Below are positions 24,230 to 36,555 of a DNA stretch of 64,000 nt, in pieces; the stretch's first letter is position 1, and each line of letters begins with the position of its first letter. The translations under genes and the position numbers were made by a program. Source of the DNA: Aquatica leii (taxonomy: Eukaryota > Arthropoda > Insecta > Coleoptera > Lampyridae); contig CM069432.1 in the NCBI GenBank assembly GCA_035610365.1, positions 282,294,709-282,358,708 of the forward strand, read 5' to 3'. Below the pieces are notes generated by a model that saw only the letters and a program-made list of their open reading frames with translations, had not been told where the DNA came from and made no database searches.

Positions 24230-25500
24230 AGTTGATATGGCCGAGTTCTTCTTCTAATTCTTGGTCTTTTGTTCTTGAAATTGCACTGTTTTTTCAATTT
24301 TTTCCCTTTTGTTACGTGTCGTGAGTCGTTTCCATAATTTGTATTTTAATAAAATTTTTGGTATGGCACTAGTTCGATGTAATTCGATATTTACAGTCGG
24401 GATACTTTCTCGCATATGACGAGCGATCCCATTGGATTTGCTTTGATTGTGGCTGCACGCAAGTTGTAATCGTACAAAATTTTTAATTCTAATTGGGCTA
24501 AGAATGGAGATTATGTAAGTTAGAGATTTTTAGATTGACTGCTCTACTAAAAATTACGTGCAGCAAGATACGCTTGGGATTGTTCCCTAAAATTCTAATT
24601 AAGAATAGTGGATTCATGTCTTCCTGCACATCTGTTTGAGCTTTGGTAGTTCAATTTTCAGCCCTGTATAAATAATTTGAATGGATGACCTCAGTGATTA
24701 TAAAAAAAAGGGACCTTGACCTCGATAAACTGTCTCCTAAGTAGGGAACATTATATTCGACGTGGTGTCCGCCCTTACAAAACATTAGAGTGATTAATTG
24801 TATCTAATATTATAATTGTGTTATATACGTATTTTCTATTACTTTGAACCAAGCCATAACCTACATTTTTAAGCCGTTACCGTTACTACTCATTTTATCA
24901 TTAATTAATATTTTACTTCCATTCAAATATATTATACAGCCTTCAGCTCATCTCACAATTGAATGTTACTGTGTACCTTGACTTGATCCGATCGAGTATC
25001 CCTCATTCTTTATTTGTATTTAAGATCAAAGTTTTACAAACATAAGTCGACAATTGTAAGGTTACACTCCTCGAAAATACGAGAGTAATATAATGGAAGT
25101 AGCATGATTACGAGCTGCTTATGATAAGGAAGTCTAGGTTTGAGGTAGGTCTTATGATTGCATTTTCGCGATTGCATGTAATTGATACTGTTTGATGCGT
25201 TTTGTTTTGTGTTTTATGGTTTCATTAATAATTGTTCGTGGATGAAATTTATACAAAATTTCTTATCTCTTTGATTTAGATTATTAGCGAATTTGTTACG
25301 ATCTCTCAATGATAATTTTTTGCTTTTCTCCTAACTTCGACAGTGGGTTCATATGCATATGATGTCTTCAAGCCAAAAAGTCTACTGATACAGCGGAGTG
25401 ACGCCAATGTTCGCATGATTTATGTGCTCGATGTATAACTCGGTTGCGGATATCGTACTGAATGTTCTGTCTAAATATTGCTAGGAATATGCTAGTAGTA
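24230..25500. repeat. Flank of duplicated unit C
   Basis: Positions 24,230-24,825 match 32,845-33,425. Positions 24,826-25,200 match the start of the window and 33,425-33,740. After that about 1.3 kb present in A and D is missing before the match resumes near 25,195. No gene is recognised. Confidence 0.6.
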
Positions 25501-26300
25501 GGAAATACATTTGTGGTAGTTGTTTTGAATTGTGTCAGCTTTGATCTTTTGAGTCTCTTCTTGTGGAGTTACTGGTTCTTCTGGATCACTTGGCAGTAGA
25601 ACTAAATTTGTTATGCTTCCTTTAAAAAGATTCCCATCAGCGTTCTTGACCGTGGCAACTCACACTTAGTTAGTGCCAGAATGTATCTCAATTATTTTTT
25701 ATTTTGGTTTATCTGCCATTAGTGACGCTGTTGTAACCGACTTAAGTATTCTGAAGATGAATGAGAAAATGAACTGGAGGTAATACTTTAAATTTGATGT
25801 TGTTTGTAAAGTCTTCTAATGGGTATAATTGTCGGGAATTTAGACATGCTTCTATCTGATGTAGTAGTGTCGTTAGTTAAAATTGCGTTGCCAATTATTC
25901 ATTTGAGATGGCGTTTCATTAATTTTTTTCCAGCTTCCCATATTCCTCCGAAATGAAAAGCTGCCTGAAGCATGATGTACTATAAAGTTTGTTTCATTGC
26001 CACTGTATAGTGTTCACAATGACCTTTTCTGAACGTAAATCTTCTATAAACTGCCATAAATGCGTCGGTCGTCATGCTACTAACTACTTCTACATGTATT
26101 ACTTTGGTTAAAACGCATAGGAATACAGCATTGTTATGACCTCTTCCTTTGAAAGTTATTGAAATTTTACTTGCATAGTCTACTCCTGTGTGTAGAAATT
26201 GTGCAGATAGTGTTACTCATGATTATTTTTTTAGAGCATGTTCTGTTACCGCAGTTTTATGTAGGTTTTAAAGGTTTGTATGTAACTTTAGATACTGGTC
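25500..26300 (-). mobile_element. BEL/Pao pol fossil, unit C
   Basis: Same integrase and DUF5641-region remnant as in unit A, broken, and shorter in the middle than A's copy. It is almost identical to the unit D copy over 25,880-26,300. Confidence 0.7.
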
Positions 26301-26547
26301 TTTGATAAGAGTAACTAGTAATTTGTTTACTGTTTTGTAATAAATTAACTCTTTTTTGAAGCGTTTTAAATAGTATGATGATTAGAGACCCCTGCTCAAA
26401 AAATTTTATGAATTAGTGATGTAAGCTATAAGTTTAATGATATTCTATATTTAACTATTTTAACTATGGTTAGAGTTAGAAGATACATTTTTTACAATAT
26501 GTTACGTCTAATGTAAAACGTTTGACACCAAATTCAAAATATTATTA

Positions 26548-29295
26548 TTAGTAAGTATTATAAGGTCTTCTACCGCACTTGCGGAAGGCATTTTCCCAAA
26601 ATTGGTAAATATCATAATCGGGATTTGATTTTACTCTTAATTCGTTTCCAATTTCTACATACTCTTTGTTTTCACAAAAAACTGGCCATTTTACGTTATC
26701 GATATTACTAGTGTCATCTGGTGTAGGATCTCTAAAATATAAATTGTACTGTACTACAAATACTGTTAAAAATTTACCCTGTGGTAGCAAAATCTGTCCA
26801 TAACTTTAACAGCTTCTTCTGCACAACTCGATCAGAGTCTGTCAATTTCGTAGTCCAAACCGGATTAATTGGGTAAAATAACTTTAACACTTCGCTGTAA
26901 TGCCCGGCACCACCTAAATACGATAATGGGTTTGTTCCCACATAGGCATATACGTAAAAATAGACATTGTGTTTTTGATTTTGGCATACTAAATCAGCCG
27001 ATTTTCTAAATCCTCGCACATCTTGTCCCATAAACTAAAAAAAAACATAAATACGTGTTTACACAACTTCTGTTTATAAAACCTTGATCCAATTAGTTTT
27101 ATCAGTAAACGAAGTATTTTTAAAAAAATGTTCTTTTATTCTACGTATTGTATGATCAATGCAAGGCGACCCATTTGGAATATTCATAGAAATAGGAATA
27201 AACAAAGCTGGGTTTTCTTCAAAAATGTTTATGTTTATATATCCGGTATCAATGTCTGTAAATTTAAAATAAAATTTGTATCAAATGTTAATACTAAAGA
27301 GCGGACAGTCAGGAGTCTGCCTATTTTGCCTTTTTGTGTACCTTTTTGCCTTTTTTGTCTTTTTAAAGAGTATTATTTGGTATTGCCTTTTTACATATAA
27401 GTTTTGAAAAGTTTGTGTAAACAGTGTTTTAATAGGCAGATGACAATAACGCATTACAGAATTTTACTTAAATTACTTACAATAATATAATTCATATTTT
27501 TGCTCACAAGGTCTTACCACGAACCTATAAATAATAACAGGGATTTTCATGTTTTGTTAAAAAATGGTTTCCAGAAAACAATAAATACAAAAGCCGCTTA
27601 TAGAGAAGAACTATTGTAAGAATTTATACTAAAACTATGTACCATGACAGGCTTAACAGAACACTATCTACAAAACCGGAAGGATTTCGGAATGAATCAT
27701 ATTTTTTAGGTCTATTCAGTACCTAAGGCAGCAAACAAATATAGATAATTTTAATTTTGTCCGGTAGGATTTTTTTAATGACTGAACCACATGACTAAAA
27801 TATTTTTGTTTGCTATAAATACCTGTGATATTGTCACACTGTGATAGTCTATTGCTGTTGTGTTGTGAGTGAGGCAATAATAATAATATTTGATTTGTGC
27901 TTGGGAAAATAATAGCACTTAGTAAACATTGTAAAACAAAAAAATAAACTGAAAATTTTAATAGATATTTGTGCTTTTTTGTCAGGTTTAATATGCCTTT
28001 TATGCCATCTTTTTTAGTATTTTTCTTGCCTGACTATCCGCTCTTTAGTTAATACTATACTTGCATTCGTATGGAAAAGACCCTTCTTCTGTAACATGTC
28101 CAATCATATATGGAACTTTAGTAAAAACGCCTTTGCGTAAAGCTTCGTATGCATGATCTGAAAAAAACGCGTTTGGACTACGGTGTTCAATTGATGGTAT
28201 AAACGGTACTTCATCAAACAGTATATAAGAACCCTAAGTGAACGCAACAAATATAATTTTGAACAAAATTTAAAATACTACCATTATAGAAGCGTTAAAT
28301 CCGGTTTTTACTAATTTATCAGCTGGAACCTGCCGTAATTTTTCAACTAAAATTGCAGTGTTTGTAGAGTGAATACCCAAACCACGTCCCAACCGAAAAG
28401 CCATTTCTTTGGGATATCTTTGAAAAGCCCAAGTGTTAAGAGTAACGCCACTTTGACTAATAGCCCGATGAAATAATCCTCTACTTCTTGGAGATAACAG
28501 ATGAAATTGTACGGATGCTCCTCCAGCGCTACCTCCAAATATAGTAACCTTAGATGGATCTCCACCAAAAACTTCTATGTTTTCTTGGATCCAAATTAAT
28601 GCCGCCGTTTGGTCTTTTAAACCCATATTTCCAGGCGCGTCGTTGTTTAAAGTACTTAAAAACCCAAATACGTTGAGGCGGTAGTTAATCGACACTATCA
28701 CAACTGGTTTTTCCATAAAATAATCTGAGCCAGTGTTTTGGTACGAGGAAAATATAAAAGAACCTCCGTGGATCCATACCATAACCGGTAGGCCACTACA
28801 ATTGCTATCACTAACCTAGGTAGCAAGTTAGTTTTTTCTAAAAATACATTTAAAAACTTACGGTTAATGGTGCCGCAATTTCTAATGTTAAACAATCCTC
28901 GCTTCCAATTACGTCATTTCCCATAAATAAATCAGTGATTTGGGTGCATACGTTTCCTTGTTTAGTAGCATCTTTAGGAGTATACCATGGTTCGGGAGGT
29001 TGTGCTTCCTAAATTACAATTTCAACAAAAAAATTTTGATTAATGTTTATAACCTTAAAACGCAAATCTCCCAACGGCGGGCGTGCATAAGGAACACCAG
29101 TAAAATAGTAGTATCGCACAGAAGAATTAGCCGCGCGGCTATTTTTTATAGTTCCACATATAGGTCCTTATTTTGTAATTTTTAAAACTTCACACTAAAC
29201 AAACCATATTACAAAAAACAAAAATTGTTAAAAATACTTACAGATTTTATTGAAGCTAAAGCTGAAAATAGAACCAATAACGTCAAGAACGCCAT
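26548..29295 (-). pseudogene. Carboxylesterase copy C, early stop codon
   Basis: Eight exons as in the other copies: 29242-29295, 29054-29194, 28862-29008, 28282-28815, 28065-28233, 27083-27255, 26778-27034 and 26548-26731. The family features are all present: signal peptide [18 protein letters not shown], Ser210 in GGSAGG, EEG and GAGHYSEV. Codon 27 in exon 2 (29,168-29,170) is TAA where the other three copies read TAT (Tyr), which would end the protein after 26 residues. The remaining frame is open and shows no other damage, so the lesion is recent or a sequencing error. Intron 5 uses a GC donor and carries a 755-bp transposon, as in copy B. Confidence 0.85.
27294..28048. mobile_element. 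755-bp non-autonomous DNA transposon in intron 5, copy C
   Basis: Same element and same site as 13,253-13,996. Its ends are better preserved: CTAAAGAGCGGACAGTCAGG and CTAAAGAGCGGATAGTCAGG. TTAATA lies at 27,288-27,293 and 28,049-28,054. One insertion shared by copies B and C is the simplest explanation. Confidence 0.75.
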
Positions 29296-29348
29296 GGCAC
29301 TAACAAGGAAAAATGTTTGTAATTAGATGTAAGTTCTATTTATTACAG

Positions 29349-29382
29349 TTATCTAGTTTTATCAAAGTACACCTTTTATTTA
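29349..29382 (-). promoter_or_regulatory. Candidate GATA pair and TATA-like box, copy C
   Basis: Minus-strand AGATAA (29,349-29,354), TGATAA (29,359-29,364) and AAATAAAAGG (29,373-29,382), arranged as in the other copies. Confidence 0.4.
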
Positions 29383-29399
29383 AACAAATATTTTATAAT

Positions 29400-29999
29400 T
29401 AAATTTAGTATTGCAAGCTATTTTCAAAACATATCAAGGACAAAGTTAATTAACTTAATAAAAAATTTTGCGGCAATGTTTAACAACATTCTATAAATTT
29501 AAAATTAGTTTTAATTTATTTTGTCGTAAAATGTTTAAAAGTTACTAACAGTTAGCATTTGTGAGGGTCTTCCTTTAAATTGCAATTGTCATTACTGTTG
29601 AAAGATAGCCGGGAGTTGCAAACTGTTCCATATATTTTGCTTCTATCGAGATCTACACGTTTTTACATGCTCTAAAATTTCAAAACTGTCCAACGCATGT
29701 GTACCGTTTTTGTCCCTAGAAAAACTATCGATAAATCAAACAAAGTCAAAGGTTTTTGGTACACTCAGTAATTCAAAGAAATAAATAATACTTAAGTATC
29801 AAACCCTGGCAGTCATTTGAAATTCTATTACCCAAACACTCGACAAATCAAATATAAACAAGCTGAAACGTGAGACTTGTATACACTACACACAAACCGT
29901 CACGTACGTAGGTTGCAATTTATCACATTTTAATTAGTATTCGTTTTCCTGTGACATTTTTAGGTTTGCTTCTGATTTAAAATAAGTCCTAAAAAGTAC
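29400..29999. other. Spacer before Tigger, unit C
   Basis: Matches 5,400-5,990 of unit A with a few short deletions (for example near 29,575 and 29,690). No gene is seen. Confidence 0.5.
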
Positions 30000-31013
30000 A
30001 AGTGCGTGTCAATTTTGGAGAAGAAGAAAGTTATCAAAACTGCAGAGAAAGGAAGCAAGAAAATGACGTGAGCAGTACTTTTACAACCATTACAAAAAAA
30101 TAAACAATAAAAAACCGCAAAATAAAGTAAGAAAACGAATGACTAAAGGTGAACTTCCTTGCCGCGAAAGAAGTCTGGTCATTTGGCTTAGACAGTGTAG
30201 GGAAAAATATCTATTAGCGAAAACTTGGTGCAAGACAAGGCAAAAGAGTTTGTAAGTAATCTGGGCATCCAAAACTTTGCAGCAAGTGAAGGAGAAAGCT
30301 TAGTAGTAAAAGTGGAAGTGTTGATAAAACTGTATGCTCAAATTGAAACAGCAAAGTGCAAACTTTGATAAAAGACTACGGTGCTCAAAATATATTTAAC
30401 ACCGACGAAACTGGCCTCTTTTGTTATGTATTTCCCTATCAAGATTTTAACTTTTAAGGATGAAGAGTGTCATGGTGGGAAATACAGTAAAAAAGGTTGA
30501 CAGTTTTACTTGCAGTTAACTTGGACGGTTCTGAAAAGTTGAAGCCTCTTGTCATAGGAAAAACTATAAAACTAATATGTTTTCATAAGATCAAATCATT
30601 TTCTACCACCTATCGTGCCAACAAAAAGGCTAGCATAACCACAGAACTATTCAATGAATGGTTGCTATCACTAAACACTGACATGAAATAACAAATACAA
30701 CTCTACTTTATTCACTGTACAACTTAATTTCTTTGAATCTACAGTCACTAGACCAAGGTATTATTCATAATTTCAAGACGTTATACCGTAAGGAAAAAGC
30801 GATGTCGAATATGGTGTAAATTTGGACGAGTATGTGCAGGTGGATGAAGCTATTGCTGTGTCGAGATCACTTACCGACCTAGAAGCTTTGTCTGTTACAA
30901 ATAGTGACGAGAACAAAGAAGAAGACGAAAATTCGGAGTCTTTGCGAGCGGTGACTGTAAAAGAAGTAAAAGCGTCATTACAGACATTACAAAACTTATA
31001 TCTTCATTTTTGA
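30000..31013 (+). mobile_element. Decayed Tigger/pogo transposase without the insertion, unit C
   Basis: Tigger remnant with the same domain order as in A and B but no 1.37-kb insertion: the sequence runs straight from NIFNTDETGLF (about 30,395) through 30,451 into TVLLAVNLDGSEKLKPLVIG (30,497-30,691). The acidic tail is at 30,822-31,013. This is the empty site for the A/B insertion. The missing second-Asp block and broken frames make it inactive. Confidence 0.8.
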
Positions 31014-32009
31014 ACATATTACATTGACGTTTTACAATCCCGACAAAGTTAAAAAAACACAGCTTAACTTCCACAAAATTAATTTAAAGAAATTTTGTTT
31101 TGAAAATTGGTTAGTACGTAAATGATTTCCAGTTAGTTTATTTTCTCGGGAACGTGTCTCTGTTTTTCCCAGAGAATTATTTTTTGCCAGCACTGATGAG
31201 ATCAAAGGATCAAATAGATGCTGAATACGTATTAGAAAAATCCACCGTTATAGCGAAAATTGAACTGTGCCTTCCAAAAATCCACAGATGTGAACGATTG
31301 ACTCCAATAACACAGCTTCTGTAGGTTACTAGATAAGTATTACAATTTAAGGAGAAAATTATGATTCCCACAGATTAATACCACTGGGAAAGCCGTTTAA
31401 AAACCTCGCTAAAATAATTTCAAACGTATTGACAGCAACCTGACCGACGCCATCTTAATTACCTGCAAACGTCAACTTAAATTAGAAAATCGCATAATCC
31501 TGTTAGTAACTGAATAATTCTTTAACAGCATAATCGCTATAATCGTGATACAATTAACCGACGATGAAAATTAAATAAAAAGAAGACTTACTTACAACTT
31601 AGTGGACAGCGTTTTGACAAAAGCGACAGTTCACAGAGACTTGAAAAATGTACGTGAAAACGCCTTGCGTCCGCGATCCCCTTAAGCAATTTTACAAACA
31701 GTGACATCGTGAATAAATAATGACATATAACATATTCAAACATCAAAAACAGAACTAATTAACGTCGAATAAATTCAAATTAAACAAGAAATTGCGTTAA
31801 ATGAAAATTGGTTAATATCTAAATCATTTCCAGTCAGTTTTTCTTCCTAGAACGTTCCTCTGTTTTTTCTTGAGAAATTTTTTTTTGCCAACACTGATGA
31901 CGATGATGCTAGGGACCCATATAAGAATAAAAAAGATTGAAATTATTGCCTTTTTAATTGAAATTTGCACTTTATTCGTTTTTCATAATTTGATTAGTTT
32001 TCAACTGTA
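31014..32009. other. Spacer between Tigger and Tc1, unit C
   Basis: No gene is seen. It contains the diverged direct-repeat pair also found in A and B (near 31,100-31,210 and 31,800-31,920). Confidence 0.5.
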
Positions 32010-32850
32010 TTATTTTAATGCGTACTACACTGTGAAAGCCGCTCAAGTAATCAAAAATGGACTCAACGAACTGTTGCTAGACAACTGGATGTAACACGTG
32101 CTGCGGTTCGAAGAGTGTGCCAACGTCGCGAGGAGACTGGAGCGTTTAATAAGCGACCTACAAAAGGCAAAAAGCGATTTACAACAGTTTGTGATCACCG
32201 TTTTATTGTGTCAACAACATTAAGAAATCGTCGCCTTAATGCGGTTCCAGTGCATCAACAGCTTTGTGAAATACGAGGAGTGCTAATCAGGTAGTAGACA
32301 ATAACGTAACCCCTAAACCATCTGGGGTTGGTCCAAAACTTACCCCAGCTCATCGTTTAGCACATCTGAATTGGACATCGGAACAGATAAGACCTAAATA
32401 TGCCTCTGTGGTAGCAACCAAAAAAGAAAAGTGTTCCGGAGACCAGGAAAACTAAGCGGATTAGTTATGGAGGTGGTTCTTGCATTATCTAGGGTGCTGT
32501 TTATGTTGGAGCCCAAACCGACCCTGCTTCCATCCTTAAGGACGATTGTGGTAACGGAATAGGAGGTTTAAGGGGTGCTAGGTACATCGAGGAAATTTTA
32601 TCAGTTTATGTAGTACCTTAGGTCAATTACATTGGAGAAGAAGTTCTTTTTATGCATGACAATGCGCGGCTGCACACATCAAGAATCGTGCTATACTAGA
32701 TTACAAAAGTCGATTTTCGGGTTATGTAGTGGCCAGCATGCAGTCCCGATCTAAACCCGTACGAACATTTATGGTATGAGCTCAAACGAAGAATTCGAGC
32801 TAGATTTCGTGCCTCAACTTTGCTCCCAGAGTTTACTGTTGCAACTTGAT
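32010..32850 (+). mobile_element. Decayed Tc1-like transposase, unit C
   Basis: This is the most complete Tc1 remnant. It has the N-terminal helix-turn-helix (KAAQVIKNGL, then RRLNAVPVHQQ) and the catalytic region with GAVYVGAQTDP, GARYIEEILSVYVVP, MHDNARLHTSRIV and the third-acid block WPACSPDLNPYEHLWYELKR (one readable difference from the usual WPARSPDLNP). Several stops and frameshifts interrupt it. Units A and B hold only the first third, cut off by the LOA-type LINE. Confidence 0.85.
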
Positions 32851-35429
32851 ATGGGCGAGTGTTTCTTTTAGTTTTGCTTTTGTTCTTGCAATTGCATTAT
32901 TTTCTCAAGTCGTAAGTCATTAGGTTTCCATAATTTGTATTTTAATAAAATTCTTGGCACGACACTAGTTCGGTGTAATTCCATATTCACGCTGGGGATA
33001 CTTCCTCGCATATCACCAGCGATCCCATTTGATTTGCTTTGATTGTGGCTGCACATAAGTTGCAATCGTTCAAAAATTTTGAATGCAAATTGGGTTACGA
33101 ATAAAGATGAGATTATGTAGGTTGTAGATTTTTGATCGACTGCTTTACTAAAAATTACGTGCAGCAAGATACGCTCGGAGTTGTTCCCTAAAATTATAAT
33201 TAAGAATAGTAGATTTATGTCTTTCTACACATCTGTTTACCCTTTAGTGAATCAATTTTCAACTCTGTATAAATCATTTGGATGTATGACTTCGGTGATT
33301 ATAGCAAAAAAAGGGACCATGACCTCAATAAACTGTCTCGTAATTAGGGAACATTATATTCGGCGTGGTGTCAGCCCTTACATAACATTAGAGTGATTAA
33401 TTGTATCTAATATTATAATTGGGTTATATACGTATTTTGCATTACTTTGAATCAAGCCATAACCTATAATTTTAAGCCCTTACCGTTATTACTCATTTTA
33501 TCATTAATTAATAATATTATACTTTTAGTCAAATATATTATACAGCCTTCAGCTCATCTCGAAATTGAATGTTACTGCGTACCTTAACTTAACTCCTCGA
33601 AAAGACGAGAGTAATATAATGGAAGTAACATGATAGTGAGCTGCTTATGATAAGAAACTTTAGGTTTGGGATAGGTCTTATGTTATTATACTAATTTAAA
33701 CGTTCACATCTCGCTTTTCGAGAATTGCATGTAATTGTTACTGTTTTGTGACGTGTAAATTCGCCATTTTGGTATTATTTCGGCTGATGGGTAGGCAACT
33801 TTGCCATCACTCGTGTGAGATATCCGACCTCGAATAATATTCTTCGACTTTATGCACGCAGAGGGCGCAATAGTAGTTGGCCTTCTACGGGATTCCGGTT
33901 GATTTTGTCTTACGAGTTTGTGATGGATGTGGCGGTTGTAGTAGTTGATGGTTGCGACGTACCAACTAATTTTGGATGTTTTACCTTTCTTTCTGTCTGG
34001 CTTTTCATGGATTGACGGAATCCTTAGTTTTGCTTATGGATTAACGAAAGCGCAATTTCTTTTATGTGATGTAAGTCGACTGATGGCGCCCTATTGTATA
34101 CTTTGAGTTCGCCGAGGATCAGTGAAGTGGTGCCACATGCGAATGGGTATTTCCTAGGTAGTTTCTGGCCGAAAAGGTATTTATGTATCATATAAGTTCC
34201 GCCGGCATAATCAAGCGGGGAATACGGCACTACCTAGACTCTCATCCGTTCACGCACTTCGAGGTATCGACTTACGATGGCGCTAGACTGCGTTGTGTCA
34301 AAATATTAAACAATGTTACAATTTAAGTTAAATGTATTAAGGACTGACTTTGTAATATCTGTGTAATTTCTTGATAAAATTTGTTCTCTCGTTAATGCTC
34401 TACTCCTAATCAATGTAAATTTTGTTTATTCACTATCAATGTTCAAATTTTCAATCATTAATGTGGGGGAATCTGTAACTATCAGAGATTTGGAAGCTCG
34501 AGTCGGATTGCGTTGCTGTCGTAAAATGAATTTCGACTAATTTATACCGGTCATAAGCTTGACGTCAAGATCTACGGGCGGTTTTAAAATTTCACTTGCG
34601 GTAACGTATTTAACTTGTTACCGTTTATTGTATTGCGGCAGTGTAATTAATCTAGTAAAAGCATATCTGCTTCCAGAGCCTATTTTAGACCTGCTTTAAC
34701 ACTGTGATTTAGTTGTCTTATTATTTATGTATATGTAGTTTGTACCAGTGGCGTAACAATAGATACTCATCTTTTTGTTCAAAGAAATTTCTCTTAATAA
34801 ATAATTGTTATTAATTTTGGGTATCTCCGATTTGGGAATGTACTTTGGGGGACCTCGGGTCTAGGATTTTCTTTTCTCCTGCCTAGACATCCTATGTTCT
34901 ATTAATCGCAATTGGGCATTTGGCTTACCTAAGAATATTCTCTTTACTTTGATCTTTACCCGACGATCATCTGCGGTGAGGCTAGTCGAAAGGTAAGCGT
35001 AACTTCTTGGTGTAATAATTTTTTTCTTTTTTGTCCACCTCCCCCATTGTAACGTGGCAGTTTGGTGGGTTTTGCTTTGTGTTTTATGGTTTTATTAGTA
35101 ATTGTTCGTGAGTAAAATTTAAACAAGATTTCTGATCTCTTTGATTTAGCATATGTAGATTATTAGCCAATTTGTTTCGATCTCTTAATGATAGTTGTTT
35201 GCTTTTCTCCTAACTTTTTCGCTAGTGGGTTCATATGCATATGGTGTTTTCAAACCAAAAATTCTACCGATAAAGTAGAGTGACGCATGTTTGCATCATT
35301 TATGTGCTGAATATTACCTCGGTTACGGATATACTGAATGTTCTGTGCAAATATTGCTAGGCATATAGTAGAGTAACAATATGAGGCAGCTTATATTAAT
35401 AATAATTCGTTTGGAAATAGGTTTGTGGT
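32851..35429. repeat. Flank of duplicated unit D
   Basis: Matches 24,230-24,825 and then 1-2,080. A 99-codon open stretch on the minus strand (32,868-33,167) and a 68-codon one (34,024-34,230, counterpart of 698-919) are seen, but I recognise neither. The position next to BEL/Pao pol debris suggests decayed retrotransposon sequence rather than host genes. Confidence 0.55.
34462..34758 (-). repeat. Possible LTR-like block, unit D
   Basis: Counterpart of 1,136-1,432, also 297 bp, beginning TGTTACGCC on the minus strand. Tentative for the same reason: no partner copy was found upstream of pol. Confidence 0.3.
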
Positions 35430-36300
35430 AGTTGCCTTGAATTGTGTTAGCTTTGATCTCTTCTTGTGGAGTTAGTGGTTCTTCTGGATCAGTTGGCAGT
35501 AGAACTAAATTTGTTATGCTTCCTTTAAAAAGGTTCCCACCAGCGTTCTTGACCGTGGCAACTCACACTTAGTTATCGCTGCCAGAATGTATCTCAGTAA
35601 TTTTTTATTTTGGTTTATCTGCCATTAGTGACGCTGTTGTAACCGACTTAAGTATTCTAAAGACCAACATTGATAAAAGCCTTTTTTTTCATTTTTTGAA
35701 GTAATTTCTATTAGATGAGAAATTGCTTGTGGTGGAAGTAGTTACTGGGATTGGGGAATATATTTCCTATGAGAAAGTGGACTGGAGTTAATACTTTAAA
35801 TTCAATATTATTTGTAAAGTCTTCTAATAGGTATAGTGGTCGGGAATCAAAACATGCTCCTGTCTGATGTAGTAGTGTCGTTAGTTAAAATTGCGTTGCC
35901 AATTATTCATTTGAGATGGCGTTTCATTAATTTTTTTCCAGCTTCCCATATTCCTCCGAAATGAAAAGCTGCCTGAAGCATGATGTACTATAAAGTTTGT
36001 TTCATTGCCACTGTATAGTGTTCACAATGACCTTTTCTGAACGTAAATCTTCTATAAACTGCCATAAATGCGTCGGTCGTCATGCTACTAACTACTTCTA
36101 CATGTATTACTATGGTTAAAACGCATAGGAATACAGCATTGTTATGACCTCTTCCTTTGAAAGTTATTGAAATTTTACTTGCATAGTCTACTCCTGTGTG
36201 TAGAAATTGTGCAGATAGTGTTACTCATGATTATTTTTTTAGAGCATGTTCTGTTACCGCAGTTTTATGTAGGTTTTAAAGGTTTGTATGTAACTTTAGA
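35430..36300 (-). mobile_element. BEL/Pao pol fossil, unit D
   Basis: Integrase and DUF5641-region remnant as in the other units, broken. From about 35,890 it is almost identical to unit C, while the earlier part resembles unit A more. Confidence 0.7.
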
Positions 36301-36555
36301 TACTGGTCTTTGATAAGAGTAACTAGTAATTTGTTTACTGTTTTGTAATAAATTAACTCTTTTTTGAAGCGTTTTAAATAGTATGATGATTAGAGACCCC
36401 TGCTCAAAAAATTTTATGAATTAGTGATGTAAGCTATAAGTTTAATGATATTCTATATTTAACTATTTTAACTATGGTTAGAGTTAGAAGATACATTTTT
36501 TACAATATGTTACGTCTAATGTAAAACGTTTGACACCAAACTCAAAATATTATTA

